A stretch of 64,000 nucleotides of DNA, from NCBI GenBank assembly GCA_030737875.1, contig CM060919.1:806913160-806977159 (forward strand), in the 5' to 3' direction. The position numbers were made by a program, and so were the translations under genes. Below the pieces are notes generated by a model. That model was given only the letters and a program-made list of their open reading frames with translations. It did not search any database and was not told the origin of the DNA. This DNA comes from Allium sativum (lineage: Eukaryota; Streptophyta; Magnoliopsida; Asparagales; Amaryllidaceae). This document shows positions 12,831-25,327 of the stretch, piece after piece (the first letter of the stretch is position 1; every line of letters starts with the position of its first letter).

Positions 12831-12852
12831 AAGGTTACCGGAACAGATAAAA

Positions 12853-12878
12853 TTTTTAGAAAACTATTTTTCTAAAAA
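12853..12878 (+). other. Perfect 11-bp hairpin between PBS and gag
   Basis: TTTTTAGAAAA (12853-12863), loop CTAT, TTTTCTAAAAA (12868-12878). It lies in the leader about 130 bp before the gag ATG, a position where packaging or dimerisation structures occur in retroelements. The function is inferred from position only. Confidence 0.6.
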
Positions 12879-13010
12879 CATTTTTGGAAGAAGTATTTTC
12901 AAAAACATGTCTTTTAAGAGAAAAGTTTTTGAAAGAAAAGCATAATCCCCAATAGCCATACCTTTATCTTTCGAATTCTCCGTTTTGAATCTTTCCTTTT
13001 TCGTTTCAGC

Positions 13011-14354
13011 ATGGCTGAAGATCTTAACTTTCCGGAGGATGTGATGATACCAGTATGGTATAGGAGATTGATGGAGGCTAGGGCCTCCACTGCGGGTCCA
13101 ACAAATGTTTCTCCACCAACAGTAGCACCCGATCTTCCTCCTCCTCCTCCTCGCACGGATACTTTTGCTAAGACTTGCAAGGAATTTAAGGCTATGGGAG
13201 GGAAACCTTTTCAAGGATCAGAAACTTTTGTGGAAGCTAGAGATTTGCTTAAGGAGGTGGAAGAGTTGATAGATATCTTCGAGATGGAAGAAGAAAAGAA
13301 AGTCAAGTTAGCTGCCTGGTTAATGAAGGGAGAGGCCTCATTCTGGTGGGAGGTCACTAATGGAGAGCGCCCTGTTGATTCTTGGGCGGTTTTCAGGTAA
13401 AGGTTTGTGGCAAAGTTTCTCTCAAGGGCGGAGGAAAACTTGTATATGGAAATGTTCTTGACTCTAAAGCAAGGAAACCTATCAGTAAAGGAATATGTCA
13501 ACAAGTTTAATCAATTGGCAAGGTTTGGCATAGACATGGTGAATACACCAGAGAAGAAGGCTTTGAGGTTCGTTAAAGGCTTGAATGAACCGATGCATGG
13601 ATTGGCTTTGACTCACATCCCTATGGGGGCTACCTTTGAGAAGCTAGTAGACATGGCACTCATGCATGAGGAAGAGAAGGGTCCCAATGCTAGTAAGGCA
13701 CCCGAGAAGAAAGGAGATCAAAAGAGACCTCAACAGCAACAGCAAAACAAGGGTGGGAAAGGCAACAGTGGCAAGGGAAAGAAGAAGTGCTTCAATTGCG
13801 GGACACCATGCCACCTAAGCAAAGATTGTCGGAAGAAGAAGAAGACTGGCTGCTTCCACTGTGGCGAAGCAGGGCATCTAGTGAAGGACTGCCCTAAGAA
13901 GGGGCAAAGGACGGGATCTACCTCAGGAGGACAGGTGCAAGCTCTTGTGGCACCAGGTCAGGCAAGGGGGCAAGTTCAGGCTCTCGCGGTTCCACCGATT
14001 CAGGAAAGAGGTAGAACTATTTCCGTTGAAAGTCTGGTTTTTCTGTTTGATCATCCTGTCCGTACTTTGTTTGACTCTGGCGCATCGCATTCGTTTATCT
14101 CATCATCATTAGTTGAGTCACTGCACTTAGACACCAGTCTAGTAGATGATCCCTTGGTTGTTTCAAACCCAATTGGGGGCTCCACTTATTTGTCCATGAT
14201 ATGTTTGGGTTTGAAAATTTCTATACTTAGCGTTGAGTTTAGATGTGATGCTTTTGTTTTGGGCTTCACGGGCTATGGGTTGATTTTGGGCATGGAATGG
14301 TTATCCGTAATGGTGCCGTTCTTGATTGTGAAAGGAGAGTTGTTAGGCTCATGA
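13011..14354 (+). pseudogene. gag: gag and protease region, one in-frame stop
   Basis: The ATG at 13011 starts a Ty3/gypsy gag: a proline-rich stretch at about residues 43-47, then a retrotransposon gag capsid-like domain. An in-frame TAA at 13398-13400 interrupts it; the same frame continues (13407 onward) through the rest of gag, two CX2CX4HX4C zinc knuckles (first near 13788, second from 13851) in a Lys-rich nucleocapsid-like segment, and an aspartic protease with the DSGA active site at 14073-14084. The frame ends at 14354, where protease-RT linker homology has already moved to another frame starting about 14297, so a frameshift lies there. Confidence 0.85.
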
Positions 14355-15535
14355 CCCGCTTGGGGAACACTCTCGAGATCTCTTGTAATCCCATGGATTC
14401 TGTTATGCTAAGTTATCTTGAATCGCTTGACGCTTCGGTCGAGAGTTTGCGATCTGTTAGAGTGGTCCGGGAGTACTCGGATGTGTTTGAGGAGGTGAAG
14501 GGCTTACTTCCGAAGCGGGAGATAGACTTCCGAATATATCTGGTGGACAATTCTAAACCAGTATATGTACCAGTGCGCCACATGGCTCCTCGTGAGAGGA
14601 GGGAACTCCATAAGCAAGTAGGGGAGTTGCTTGAGAAGGGGTTCATTAGACGAAGTATATCGGAGTGGGGTGCTCCAGTAGTTTTTGCCACAAAGGCGGA
14701 TGGGTCCCTCAGACTTTGTGTAGACTATAGAGAACTCAACAAGCTCACAAAGAAGAATAGACACCCATTGCCGAGGATTGATGATCTCTTTGATCAGTTG
14801 GTTGGTGCCTCAGTGTTTTCGCGGTTGGACTTGGCCACGGGGTTTCATCAGTTGAGAGTGGTTGAGGATAGCATAGACAAGACTGCCTTTAGGATTCCGG
14901 ATGGTTTCTATGAGTGGCTGGTGATGCCATTTGGTTTGACGAACGCCCCCGCATACTTTGTTGATTTGATGAGTAGGGTGTTCAGGGAGTACCTTAATAA
15001 GTTCGTGGTGGTCTTTGTGGATGATATCTTAGTCTTTTCTAAGAGTGAAGAAGAGCATGCCCTACATCTTAGGGAAGTGTTGGAGACTCTTCGAGCGCAT
15101 AGCCTTAAGGCTAAATTCTCTAAATGTCACTTTTGGAGGAAGGAAGTGCGGTTCTTAGGGCACGTGGTCTCAAAGGAAGGGATAGCTGTGGATCCCGCGA
15201 AGGTAGTATCCATCCAAGATTGGAAGGTTCCGAAGAATGCTACCGAGGTGAGGAGTTTCTTGGGGTTGGCTGGCTACTATAGGAAGTTTATCAAGGACTT
15301 CGCGAAGATATCAGCCCCATTAACTCGCTTAACAAAGAAGAATCTAGTCTTCGCATGGGACGCAGATTGTGATGATGCGTTCAAACGGTTAAAGAGAGCT
15401 TTAACCACAGCTCCAGTCTTAGTGTTGCCAGATGGGAGTAAGCCATTTGTTGTTTATACCGATGCTTGTGGGACAGGACTAGGCGCAGTCTTAATGCAAG
15501 AGGGAAGGGTAATAGCCTATGGGGAAGGCAGTTGA
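14297..15535 (+). pseudogene. pol: pol: reverse transcriptase and start of RNase H
   Basis: In a different frame from gag-protease. The ATG at 14297 is internal. RT signatures in order: [30 protein letters not shown] and the catalytic FVDD at 15014-15025. The RNase H fold then begins with its first Asp (15461-15463, [12 protein letters not shown]). The frame ends at 15535 in a damaged spot (ATGGGGAAGGCAG) where relatives continue with a conserved Arg-Gln-Leu-Arg stretch; that stretch is present in the next frame. Reverse transcription would need the fused product, so this copy is dead as a source of RT. Confidence 0.88.
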
Positions 15536-16047
15536 GAAAGCATGAGAAAAATTACCCTACCCATGATTTAGAGTTGGCCGCTATTGTTTTTGAGCTTAAG
15601 ACTTGGCGCCATTATCTTCTTGGAGAGAGGTTCGAATTGTTCACTGACCACAAATCATTGAAGTACTTGTTTTCTCAGAAGGATTTGAACTTAAGACAGC
15701 AAAGGTGGATGGAGTTCTTAGCATCCTATGATTTCGAGATAGCGTATACCCTTGGCATGGGTAACGTGGTGGCAGACGCCTTGAGCAGAAAAAGGTTGTC
15801 CTTGAGTCCATTGTTCGTGGAACGACGAAGCTTGGAGTTTATCTCGATGTTTGATTTCAGACCTTCCGTTGACTTTATACCCGGGTTGCTAGCATCCTTA
15901 GAGGTCAGACCTACTCTTTTGGGACGGATTGGCGAGGCACAACGGGATGACCCACAGTTGGTTGAGTTAGTAGAGAAGCTCATAAGGGGGGAGTCGTCCA
16001 GCCATTTGAGTAGGTACAGCCTAGACGATAGGACGGATGGCATATAG
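15525..16047 (+). pseudogene. pol: pol: RNase H remainder and connection segment, truncated
   Basis: Continues RNase H from about 15528 ([19 protein letters not shown]) through [12 protein letters not shown] and [16 protein letters not shown] to VVADALSRK, the usual end of the domain, followed by the linker towards integrase (to about residue SLDDRT, 16018-16035). There the sequence jumps to the integrase C-terminal region in another frame. The open frame formally starts at 15466, but only the part from about 15528 is homologous. Confidence 0.8.
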
Positions 16048-16354
16048 AGTGGATTTACCCGAGAGATTTAGTGGAGTACATGACGTATTCCGTGTGTCAC
16101 ATTTGAGGAAGTGCCTACATGAGACCGCAGAGGTAGTAGAGCCGAGCTTGCTTAGAGAAGTGGAGGTAGAGCGTGATTCGACTATTCGACGAGCTCCTAC
16201 CCGCATCCTTGGGTCAGAGATTAGGAAGTTGAGAAACAGAGAGGTTCGACTAGTCAAAGTGCAATGGGGAGAGGATGAGAACAATGCTACTTGGGAGACA
16301 GAAGCGAAGATGCGTTCACTGTACCCATTCCTTTTTGAGGGTATGTCTTTTTAA
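16037..16354 (+). pseudogene. Integrase C-terminal remnant
   Basis: Encodes [16 protein letters not shown] and VSHLRKCL, typical of the end of Ty3/gypsy integrases, then a chromodomain-like tail (VRLVKVQWGEDENNATWE) ending at 16354. The zinc finger and the whole catalytic DDE core that should precede it are absent: the deletion joins the RNase H linker to this point near 16020-16045. Deletion size is not measurable here; the missing domains normally take roughly 0.9-1 kb. Confidence 0.8.
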
Positions 16355-16940
16355 CTTCTCCTTTATCGTTTGTCTAGTACTTATCTTATCTTTAGTATGT
16401 CCTCTCATTAGTATCTTTGACCTTTAGATAGGGTAAACCTATGGTTGAAAAATGTGTTTGAGACATGTTATGATTGATGGATGCATGTAGATGCAAGTGG
16501 TTGCTAGTGGTTGCTCGTGGATGCATACACACACACTTTAGACACTAGATTGGCTCAGTCACTTCATATTGCATATTGCATATAATTGTGTGTAGGTAGC
16601 TATATTAATGGATGTATAATGGTTGTGTTATCATATGGATGATGCATTTTGGTGTATGGTTGTGCACACATGTAGAAATAGTATGTGTAGATAGGGTTCT
16701 TTCGCATACATATTGGATGCATGGCACTATCATGGTTTGCATTAAGGAGGTCAACTGAATCAGTAGATCGCCTGATTTTGCATTATACAGGGAACATATA
16801 CACACACTCTTTGCATATGTTCATACGGCATTAGAAACTTTAAGGCAATGGATGCCAGTGTTTGATGGTTTAGTAGATGGTTGTTTGGATGGTAGGATGC
16901 GTTCTTCTTAACTTAGAGATTTCGGGGACGAAATCCTTTA
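16355..16940 (+). other. Noncoding 3' segment of the Tekay-like element
   Basis: About 590 bp between the end of pol and the polypurine tract. Rich in TGGTTG/GGATGCAT and ATATTGCATAT-like words and a short ACACACAC run (16529-16536). No open frame of interest. Confidence 0.6.
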
Positions 16941-16952
16941 AGTAGGGGAGAA
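16940..16952 (+). other. Polypurine tract, Tekay-like element
   Basis: AAGTAGGGGAGAA immediately precedes the 3' LTR start TGTAACACCCC, with GGGGACGAAATCC just upstream, the typical end of plant chromovirus internal regions. Confidence 0.85.
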
Positions 16953-17213
16953 TGTAACACCCCGTATGTTGAATAACTTGCTATAATATAAAAAAGGGCA
17001 GAATTAAATTTTAAAATCTGAATCAGGGGAAACGGGCTATGCAATTGCGTTTGTCTCGGAAAAATACGCGAAATAGAGTCCGGGTTTTCGAAAATCGGAG
17101 TCCGTATGACCCAGTTAAGGCCCGAAGAAGTTTTCAGAAAATTCAAAACAGATTTAAAATATTCAAACTTCACATTTCAGAAGAGGCGGGAAAACTCCCG
17201 CCAGACAGAGGGT

Positions 17214-17284
17214 GTCGACCCTAGGGTCGACATGGGTGTCGACCCCACCTAGGGGTCGACCCATCGGTCGACCCAGGGGTCGAC
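17214..17284. repeat. Expanded GTCGAC palindrome cluster in U3 (six copies)
   Basis: GTCGAC at 17214, 17226, 17238, 17255, 17267 and 17279, spaced 12-17 bp, against two in the 5' LTR. It lies about 130-200 bp upstream of the TATA box. Confidence 0.85.
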
Positions 17285-17415
17285 CCCCCCTGTCGGTCTG
17301 TGTGACCTGGGTGCACTGATTTGGGATTTGGGCTATGGTTGGTGGCTAGTGACGAGATCTGACGGCTCTAATCTGATTTAGGGTTAATCTAATGGCCTAA
17401 AACACTTAACTAATC

Positions 17416-17423
17416 TATAAATA
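17416..17423 (+). promoter_or_regulatory. TATA box of 3' LTR (Tekay-like)
   Basis: TATAAATA, same context as at 10129. It could drive readthrough transcription into the downstream solo LTR. Confidence 0.7.
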
Positions 17424-17663
17424 CACCCTAAGACTACCCTAATTCGTACTAAAATTGGAGACAACGTCGTTATGCCGTCAAAATGCAACTAGAAGGAGCC
17501 ACCAACAAATTAAAGAGGAAGATAGCTTCTCAAATTAACTTCTAATCAACTCTAGCAACTTAATCTTCTTCATAGGAGTGCTAATCAACAAGTTGTGAGT
17601 TTCTATGCCTTTAGCAAGCAATTGCTAAACTAATTATGATAGGATATAATGAGGTTATGGTTA

Positions 17664-17970
17664 TGTATGTGGATCAATGCAAGTTATGTTATCATATGCT
17701 ATGTGTTCATGATGTTATGCAAGTCATATGCTATGTGTTATGCAAGTTATGCAAGTCATATGCTATGTGTTCATGATGTTATGCAAGTTATGCAAATCTT
17801 ATGCTATGTGTTCATGATGTTATGCAAGTTATGCAAGTCATATGCTACGTGTTCATGATGTTATGCAAGTTATGCATGTCATATGCTATGTGTTCATGAT
17901 GTTATGCAAGTTATGCAAGTCATATGCTATGAGTTCATGATGCTAGTTATGCAAATCACTATGATAAACA
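17664..17970 (+). repeat. Tandem repeat of about 41 bp in the 3' LTR
   Basis: Same ATGCAAGTTATGCAAGTCAT-based units as in the 5' LTR but in a different arrangement (some units shortened), which indicates slippage since insertion. Confidence 0.8.
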
Positions 17971-20092
17971 TTGATCCATTATGACACCATGATTATGCAA
18001 GTTTGGTGTATGATTATATGCAAGTTCATATATGATATGTTATGCAAGTTTGGTGTTTGATTATATGCAAGTTCATATATGACATGTTATGCAAGTTTGG
18101 TGTTTGATCATATGCAAGTAACATGTGCAAGTTTACACCTTTGTATGATATGCATACATATGCAAGTTAACCCCTTTGTATGTCATACATACATATGCAA
18201 GTTTACCCCTTTGTATGACATAAGTAGCTTATGCAAGTTACCCTCTTTATGACATATGTGATTCATGCAAGTTGGGGTTAATTATTTACTCTAGTTGGGT
18301 TTGATGCTATATGCATGTTGACACCTTTAAAACCCATGTTGATGCTAATGTTATGCAAGTTGAACCCATTGTATGTGTGATGAATCTTCCCTTTTAAGTA
18401 TGTCATGTTAACGAATTACGTGGGGAACGATGGGGTTAATATTCATGTTAATGAAATGGTGTGAACTTGGTATGATTATGCATACCATAAAGTGGATGGA
18501 CATAATTGAGTCAATTATGTACATCGTTAAATTTGTAATTTATTAGGGATAATTAATACAAATTATGGGGGTGATTAATTAGGTGTAATTAATCGACTAA
18601 GACACGAGGTTGGACCCTTTTGTAGCATAAGACTGCCCGGAACCAACCGGCAAATCCAGCGGCTACAAATGATTGGCCCAATGTGAGAGGTCATAGGAAT
18701 AAACTAAATACGTGACAAGTGTAAAGACACGAGGTTAGACTCGGTTATGGCGTAAGGCTGCCCGAACCCGATCGACAAATCCAGCTGCCATAAAAGATAG
18801 TCTAATGTGAGAGGTCTTTACAACGGTTACGTTCTTAATCAATTAAGAAACACTTAACCAGATAAGCATGTAGTGGGGCATGAGGGGTTAAGTGGGTGCC
18901 TTGGGTGGCATGTGGAAATCAAGTAAGTGCCTTGGGTGGCATGTGGAAATCTAGTGGGTTGCCTTGGGTGGCAATAGAAAATACGATTAGAATACTTAAC
19001 CAAGTGGAAACATGTAATTAAACATGATTAAAGGGTTAAAAGGGATGCACTAGAAAAAGGGACAAGCTTAGGTGGGTAGCTTGTGGGGGCCCATTTCAAC
19101 CAGTAACCCATATGTATCTTATTGGGCTCGACCCATGTCGAGGACGGGACATGCGTACTGGGCTTGACTATAAGAGGCCAAAACGGGTTAGCGGTGGCAA
19201 CGCAAGTCCAACGGGTTTCATATGCGTGTGTGGACCCGGGCTGGTAGGTAAGACGTTGTTGCATCGTGTAGGTATAAGCTGTGCACCGTTGATTGTATCG
19301 GGTTGCCACTTTGGGGAGTGATACACCCCACTGTGGGGCCAGCACGGGTATCTACGTTAGGGAGCCGATCGCTTGGGGGAGTAGTGGGTACACCTAGTGG
19401 AGATAGGGGCAGACGACACCTATGTGGTCAGCTAGGGGTACACGAAACTACTAGTTATATTTTCTAAGTCCTTGGGTGGGATCAACCTTTAAGTAGGAAT
19501 GACTGGTGTGGTGCAGTGTAGTAATTACCCTTGGGTGGGTAGATGCGTCTTTACCGTTATCTTAGTTCATCCTATGTCTAGTTGGCTGCTTAGTGTAGTC
19601 ATTTATCCCCAGTCATCACCGTACCAAGTTTATATCATACCCTAATTACTTTAATGATTGTATTGTTAAAGTTATTGGGCTCACTCAGACTTATGTCTGA
19701 CCCTGTTGTTTTTATCTTTTTCCCAACCCTCAAGTTCTCAGAGTGGGCCTAGCACTAGTGGGCTTTGATCAGATTGCTTTATCTATCTTTTGGAGCTTGG
19801 ACCGTGATGTAAAGCCCAGCTTATCTTTTCTATTATGGCTATTAGTTATGTAGTGGGATTATGTACTTATGTTTTATCAGGATGGATATTTAGTACTTGA
19901 CTCTTGTTTTAGTTGGTTTTGATATGCAACCAAACATGTTTATCTTCTGCTGCAATGAAATGATGTTTTAGATTTCAAGTATTATTTATATCTGTCTTGT
20001 TGTGATTTTTCTGTTCTATATTCACTTAAAATACTCCACCGAAGTTAAGGCATTCCCTTAGTGAGTGACCTTAGCGGGTGTGGGGTGTTACA

Positions 20093-21463
20093 ACATCAAT
20101 AATAAATGTTACATCAGAGTACAGAATATCAGAGTACATCGATAAATAATACAGCGGAAGATACATTTACAATAAATTAAATACATTGCAGCAGAAGTAA
20201 TCTCAGCGGAAGGCCATCAATATTCTGGACCCAGCTTCAGGCTTCAATCCAGGATCCTGCTTAACTATATCTGCAAAAAGCTACCCGACTGCCCATGTGA
20301 AAAGAGGGCACCCGAGTTTGCAAAGTGAAACAAACTACAGGTCAGTCGTGGGACTGGTGTGAGAATTCTATACTTAACTTATCTAATAAGCAGGCTAATC
20401 ACAGGACCACGCCGCTAACGCGGAACGGGTTTACTCCATTGGATTGCCAGTGCATAAATAAAGTAAATCATCAAATATCGCGATGCTTTTTCGAAAAATG
20501 AAACCATTATAAGACCCAGGTCCCATCACACTATGCAACGCACACCCGAGGATGGGGTTTTACCTTATAATGGTCAAAAGATGCTTGATACGTAAAAACG
20601 ATATTATTAGCGTGTGTGTATATATATATATTTTTAAAACATTTCAAATATAATATCAATCCTAGACGGCATAGCTACCGTCTACTATGTCGCCATACTA
20701 GTTATACAATCAAAACCGCAAGGGCGTATTGGAAATTGGGTTTCCATCATGAGTCAAGGCTAGGGAGGAGCTCCTGACCGATTGGAGACACTCTAGCAAT
20801 GTCCCAGGATTCGGACGCTTGCGAACCCTTGGATACAGCAACGCCGGTCCACAAATACTTTAGTGGATTAGTTATGCCTGAACACATGCTCCTCGATCCT
20901 ATTGGATCTACAAATCAGCCAAGGGCGACCGATAAGAATAAACCGAGGCCTCGCAAAAATTCCATCAACCACATAAGAAAATGTCGGGCCGTGTTAAAGC
21001 CCAACACCACTTCTAGCTAGAAAGAAACGTGTGCACTCCCTGCGTACCCTTCTCCCGTTTTAGACTCAACCGGTGTGTGAGGCTCGCGAAGTCACAATAT
21101 ACGCAAAGCTATGCCTAAATAGACTGTGCTTTGATCATCAACCACAAGGCCTGCTTTTCAACAAAGCCTTGATCATTTGCATGCTGCCAGACCCTACCAT
21201 ATTATTGATCATCTACCAATATATATAACCTCTAAGCTCATACGTCTTAGAGAGGTGTGATAAGTAAAGAATAAATTCTTCACCACCAAACAGAAATATA
21301 TAATCAGTAGCGTTCAACAAATACAGTAGAAAGGAATACAATGTCAGACACGCAATCCATTTACAAGTCCGCTCTGGGTCTGAGCGAAACAACGTGTCCG
21401 TCGATCTCCAAATGCGTTTGGACGATCATTACTAAATACCTTGCCTTGGAAGGCCAGTCCCAA
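20093..21463 (-). repeat. Solo LTR-A (minus), piece between the two nested insertions
   Basis: 20093-20097 is the right ACATC duplication of the Tekay-like element. The rest is the reverse complement of the last part of LTR-A: 20401-20470 mirrors 3225-3300 (the CGCTAACGCGGAACGGG block), and 21060-21180 mirrors the conserved block near 2510-2620. The open frame at 20799-21020 is not recognised and is probably incidental. Confidence 0.8.
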
Positions 21464-24289
21464 TGTAGCGACCCGAGAATTTCGACACTCGAATCCAGAC
21501 ACTAACACTTCCCGTGTCCAAACTCAAGTATCGAAAACCCAGAAAGATAATAGAAAGAAGTTAGAGGGTGAGAAAAGAAAGAAAGAAATATTAGAATAGA
21601 AGAATAAGAAGATCAGAATCTCACAGCGGAATGGACAAAATATAATCAATAATACTTTATAAAAGAACTGTATATTAAAACATCAGAGTACACATTCAGA
21701 TCAACACACAGCAGAAATAAACTAGTACCAGTATATATAGGGAATACGTCTCGACTTCAACCCCATCTCTGGAACTCCTAGCGGAAACCTGACCTGTAAA
21801 TATGCTTGGTCTGACCCGAGCACATTTGATTTAAAACAAAATTCACCCGGATCAGTCTAAAATACTATCAGTGATAAATTCATATAGCAACCAACTTGTT
21901 TAACTTTGAAATCCTTTTGAAACAAAGGATAATAGTAAGACCAGCCCACACATAAACACAGACAGTTTTTACCTTATTATAACCCAAATCATTTTGAAAT
22001 CAATATCTTCTTCTGATATTATCATAGTGTCTAAATACAAGTAAATAGAATCTAGCAGAACGCTTGCATCTCACGCTCCAAATATATAGTATATAATCAA
22101 AACCGCGGGCGCTTATTGGAGATTGGATTTCCAACTATGACAAGGTATGGGACCACCTGCCGATAGTGTATCTCTAGAGATGAATACACTGGGTTCAACA
22201 AGAACATCTTGCAACCCGGCCCACACAATGACCGACCACTCATTTCTCTTGAGTGTATCGAGTATATTGTCACCTTACGGCTTTTTGTCGTGCGACCACC
22301 GTAATCCCCGGGAGATACAGAAATGAAAAGAAGTAACAAATATGAATATTCTCTAGATGGTGACAATACACCCTAATGGGTGCGACCCACATAGCCATGC
22401 TGCCTGCCCGATTTTTGTCATTTCCCGGTTGATGAGGCTTGAGGCTATAATCGACTTTTGAAACATCTGGCCACTATTCACATCGTCCATATACGTCATC
22501 CAGGAACAGGATGAAACGAAGGTACCCTCCTACTGCATCCTAGGAATCACCCTATAGATCAGTAGCGAGTAGTCCTTGCAATCCGTAGATTCCAATCACG
22601 ACAGAATCACAGTATATCTCTGGGGATCAGCCAGAGATTGTAAGTAACTCTTCCGTTTCATAAAAATCTACGGTCTTCAATTGCTCCATCTCGATCAGTG
22701 TCTTCGACGCATTCGTATTTATTGGTCGGAATGGTTTTCGAATAAAAATATGATCCCGGTCTTCCCGTACCAATAACGTTGGGTCAGATTTTGATAGTCG
22801 GTTATTTAACTATCAAAAATAAACAACCATAAAAATAAACCGATCCATTGGTTTATACACAACATCACTTGGCCCTTATAATATATTGGTTTAAATATGT
22901 TAAAAGTCTCAAATCCTTTTACTTATAAACCTAGGAAATCTTAAAGTCATATCTAATTTAACCTTTAACTAACATTTCAAAACACTGCTATGATATTCCT
23001 TATTATCTTTCGATTTAACAATCATTACGACATCTTCTTCGGATTCGTTATTTGAACACCCAAAAACACCATCTCATCCCTTTTGAATAAACCCCATTTA
23101 AATCTCATTCCACGTCTTTTGAAAATATCTTTATATTTCCACTAATCCCCTTTTTATTTCTTTTATTAAGGGAATATCATTCCATACCACCAAGCCCTTT
23201 TTGGAATCTCTTTATATATATATTTTCCAAATCCTTCAAATAACGTTACCCTTTTTATATCCAATAAAGTTTGGTTTTTTAACTTCGTATAAATTGGGTT
23301 CATAAAATCCAATAAAATATAATCAAGTTAAACTTTGATTTCACATTATAAATATTGAATCGCTTTATTCACTATAAATACGACTTTAAATTTCACAAAC
23401 TTCCCTTAGTATATTTCCCATTTCAAGTTATCACTTTGATTATCATTAAATGACTAATAATCAAGTTTCAATACTTATTAAAAAAAATTGAGTTACTTAA
23501 CCATTAACTACCCTCTTTAAATTAATGATTAATTAAATAACAATTTCAGTTAACGCCATTAACTTGTTCAACTCTAAACATGACTAACCCGTTAGCCAAT
23601 CGTTATTGATCTTGCCATTTAAATTAATTAATAATTAATTAACCTAAATAATTCTATTCACTTTGATCAATATCAATATAAACCCATTCTAATTGTTACG
23701 TTAATTCTGATCACTTGAATTAGCTAAATAATATCGTTTTTAATAATCACTTATATAAACACGTGCTTCGCGCACGATCGATTTGGTTAAACCAATCAAC
23801 GTATTTATGTAGTTGGTTTATTCTCATTTTTAGAACTTTATTTAAAATAATAAAATTTTAAAATCTATATTGGTTATAAAATAATTTCATAACTTCTTTT
23901 CTAGCGATTCACCTGACGGTGAATCGAAATTTATAAAACGGTGTATTTAAGGGCTATCTGCTATTTATTTATCAACCAATACTATATATATTGGTTCAAA
24001 CTCAACCACATTCAACAACCAATAGGGTTTAAATTCAACGGGTTTTAAACAGTTCATAAAATATGAAATAACAGCATATTAAATATTTGAGGAACCGGTT
24101 TGATTCCTCCTACCTGTTCTTCCCTTCAACACAGACCATTATAATATTTCATGTCAGCACATAGAAATATTTTAAATGACGATCATTAACGTCAACTATT
24201 AAAGCAACCATAGACATCCAAGGCATCCAATCAACAAATTTAGATATGAATTTAGCACATCAAGATATTTCAGAAATGTGTGAGAATTA

Positions 24290-24299
24290 ACTCACCTTT
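24290..24299 (-). promoter_or_regulatory. Consensus 5' splice site in the solo LTR leader (candidate)
   Basis: On the minus strand CAAAG|GTGAGTT, a near-perfect donor, about 1 kb downstream of the TATA box at 25328. The same motif sits at the corresponding place in the LARD-like LTR at 36978-36987. Use as a splice site is inferred. Confidence 0.35.
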
Positions 24300-25184
24300 G
24301 ATTTCCGATCGATGGTGCGCGCGTTGTTTCATTTAATTTTAAGCGACTGTTTAAAATTAAATGAAAATTCCAGTTAGCTCTGAATCTTCCTGACTTAGCT
24401 TGTTTGCATAGTGATTGTTGTTACCATTCCAACGTCACTGGTTTTATTCATCATTGAACCGCAATTTCCCTGGGAATAGCTCAAAAACCGCAAACTCCAT
24501 GGGAAGGCCACTTTTCTTCCTGGCCTTGCGTTCTCCCTTTGTTGCGTTGCTCTCTTCCACCATTTACTTGCTACTACACTTCATCAGCCCATAGAAAAGT
24601 GCTCCTACCCCCACGCACAACAATCCACAGTCCAGTTTCTCATTCGGCTTCCCTTTTTTTCTTTTTTTATACAGGCCCAAGTCCTGTAGCCCACACGTGA
24701 ATCACGGCCACCACAAAACTTCTTCCATGAAAATAGCTTCCCTGTACACATCTTTATTGCCGAACCCTTTTGTCTGGAACCACCCCATACGACGCAGCTC
24801 CTCCACCTTGTGAAATATTGAGACAACACTTAAATACAGTTCGAAACACACGGAAGAGCTTCCCAGGAAAATTCCTTCACACGTTTCTCTTCTTTCTTTT
24901 CTCGCATATAGTTTCCTTTTTTTCTCATTTCTATTTATTTTTTATTTTTTTTACCTTGGGCTCAAGCCCCTAGACCACGTTCACAGCCCGGCCGCTCCAT
25001 CCTTTATCCTTTTCTTCCCCAACTTCTCGCTACAAAGCTACAAAACAACCCCATAGGCAAAAGACCACCACTGCTGCTTTTATTTCCATGACCGCACTTC
25101 CTCCTGACAACAGCGGTGAATCCGAAAGGTTGGGGAGCCCTTGGATATTTCGGTTTGTTTAAATGAAGAGAGTTCCTCCTTATT

Positions 25185-25185
<1 letters not shown>

Positions 25186-25228
<43 letters not shown>
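25186..25228. repeat. (TC)n(TA)n microsatellite
   Basis: About 22 bp of TC repeats followed by about 22 bp of TA repeats inside the solo LTR, about 100 bp downstream of the minus-strand TATA box at 25328, so it would be in the transcript leader as (TA)n(GA)n. Confidence 0.85.
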
Positions 25229-25327
25229 ATACTCGATATTCCTAAAGAAGGATAATAGCAGAAGAACAAAGTGGCACAGACAGAAGGAAGTGAAGGAAGT
25301 GGTTGCAAAACAAGCTGAAGGCGGCCG

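Larger units (their letters stand above)
9715..20092 (+). mobile_element. Tekay/Del-like Ty3/gypsy retrotransposon, internally deleted
   Basis: Complete in outline: 3,100-bp 5' LTR, primer binding site, gag, protease, RT, RNase H, remnant of the integrase end, polypurine tract and 3,140-bp 3' LTR. LTR ends form a 10-bp inverted repeat (TGTAACACCC/GGGTGTTACA at the 5' LTR). Flanking duplication ACATC at 9710-9714 and 20093-20097 shows the original insertion. The Tekay/Del lineage is inferred from LTR length, LTR ends and the integrase C-terminal sequence. Stops, frameshifts and loss of most integrase make it non-autonomous now. Confidence 0.85.
16953..20092 (+). repeat. 3' LTR of the Tekay-like element
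   Basis: TGTAACACCCC to GGGGTGTTACA. Very similar to the 5' LTR by eye, with scattered substitutions and a rearranged ATGCAAG repeat (about 17664-17970). It is 40 bp longer, mainly because of extra GTCGAC units at 17214-17284. TATA box at 17416-17423. Confidence 0.9.

Noticed and set aside
12864..13214. Antisense frame over gag
   Set aside because: Shadow of the gag reading frame on the opposite strand.
13011..16354. Endogenous pararetrovirus
   Set aside because: Domain order gag-protease-RT-RNase H-integrase remnant, LTRs and 5-bp target duplications fit Ty3/gypsy, not a caulimovirus-type sequence.
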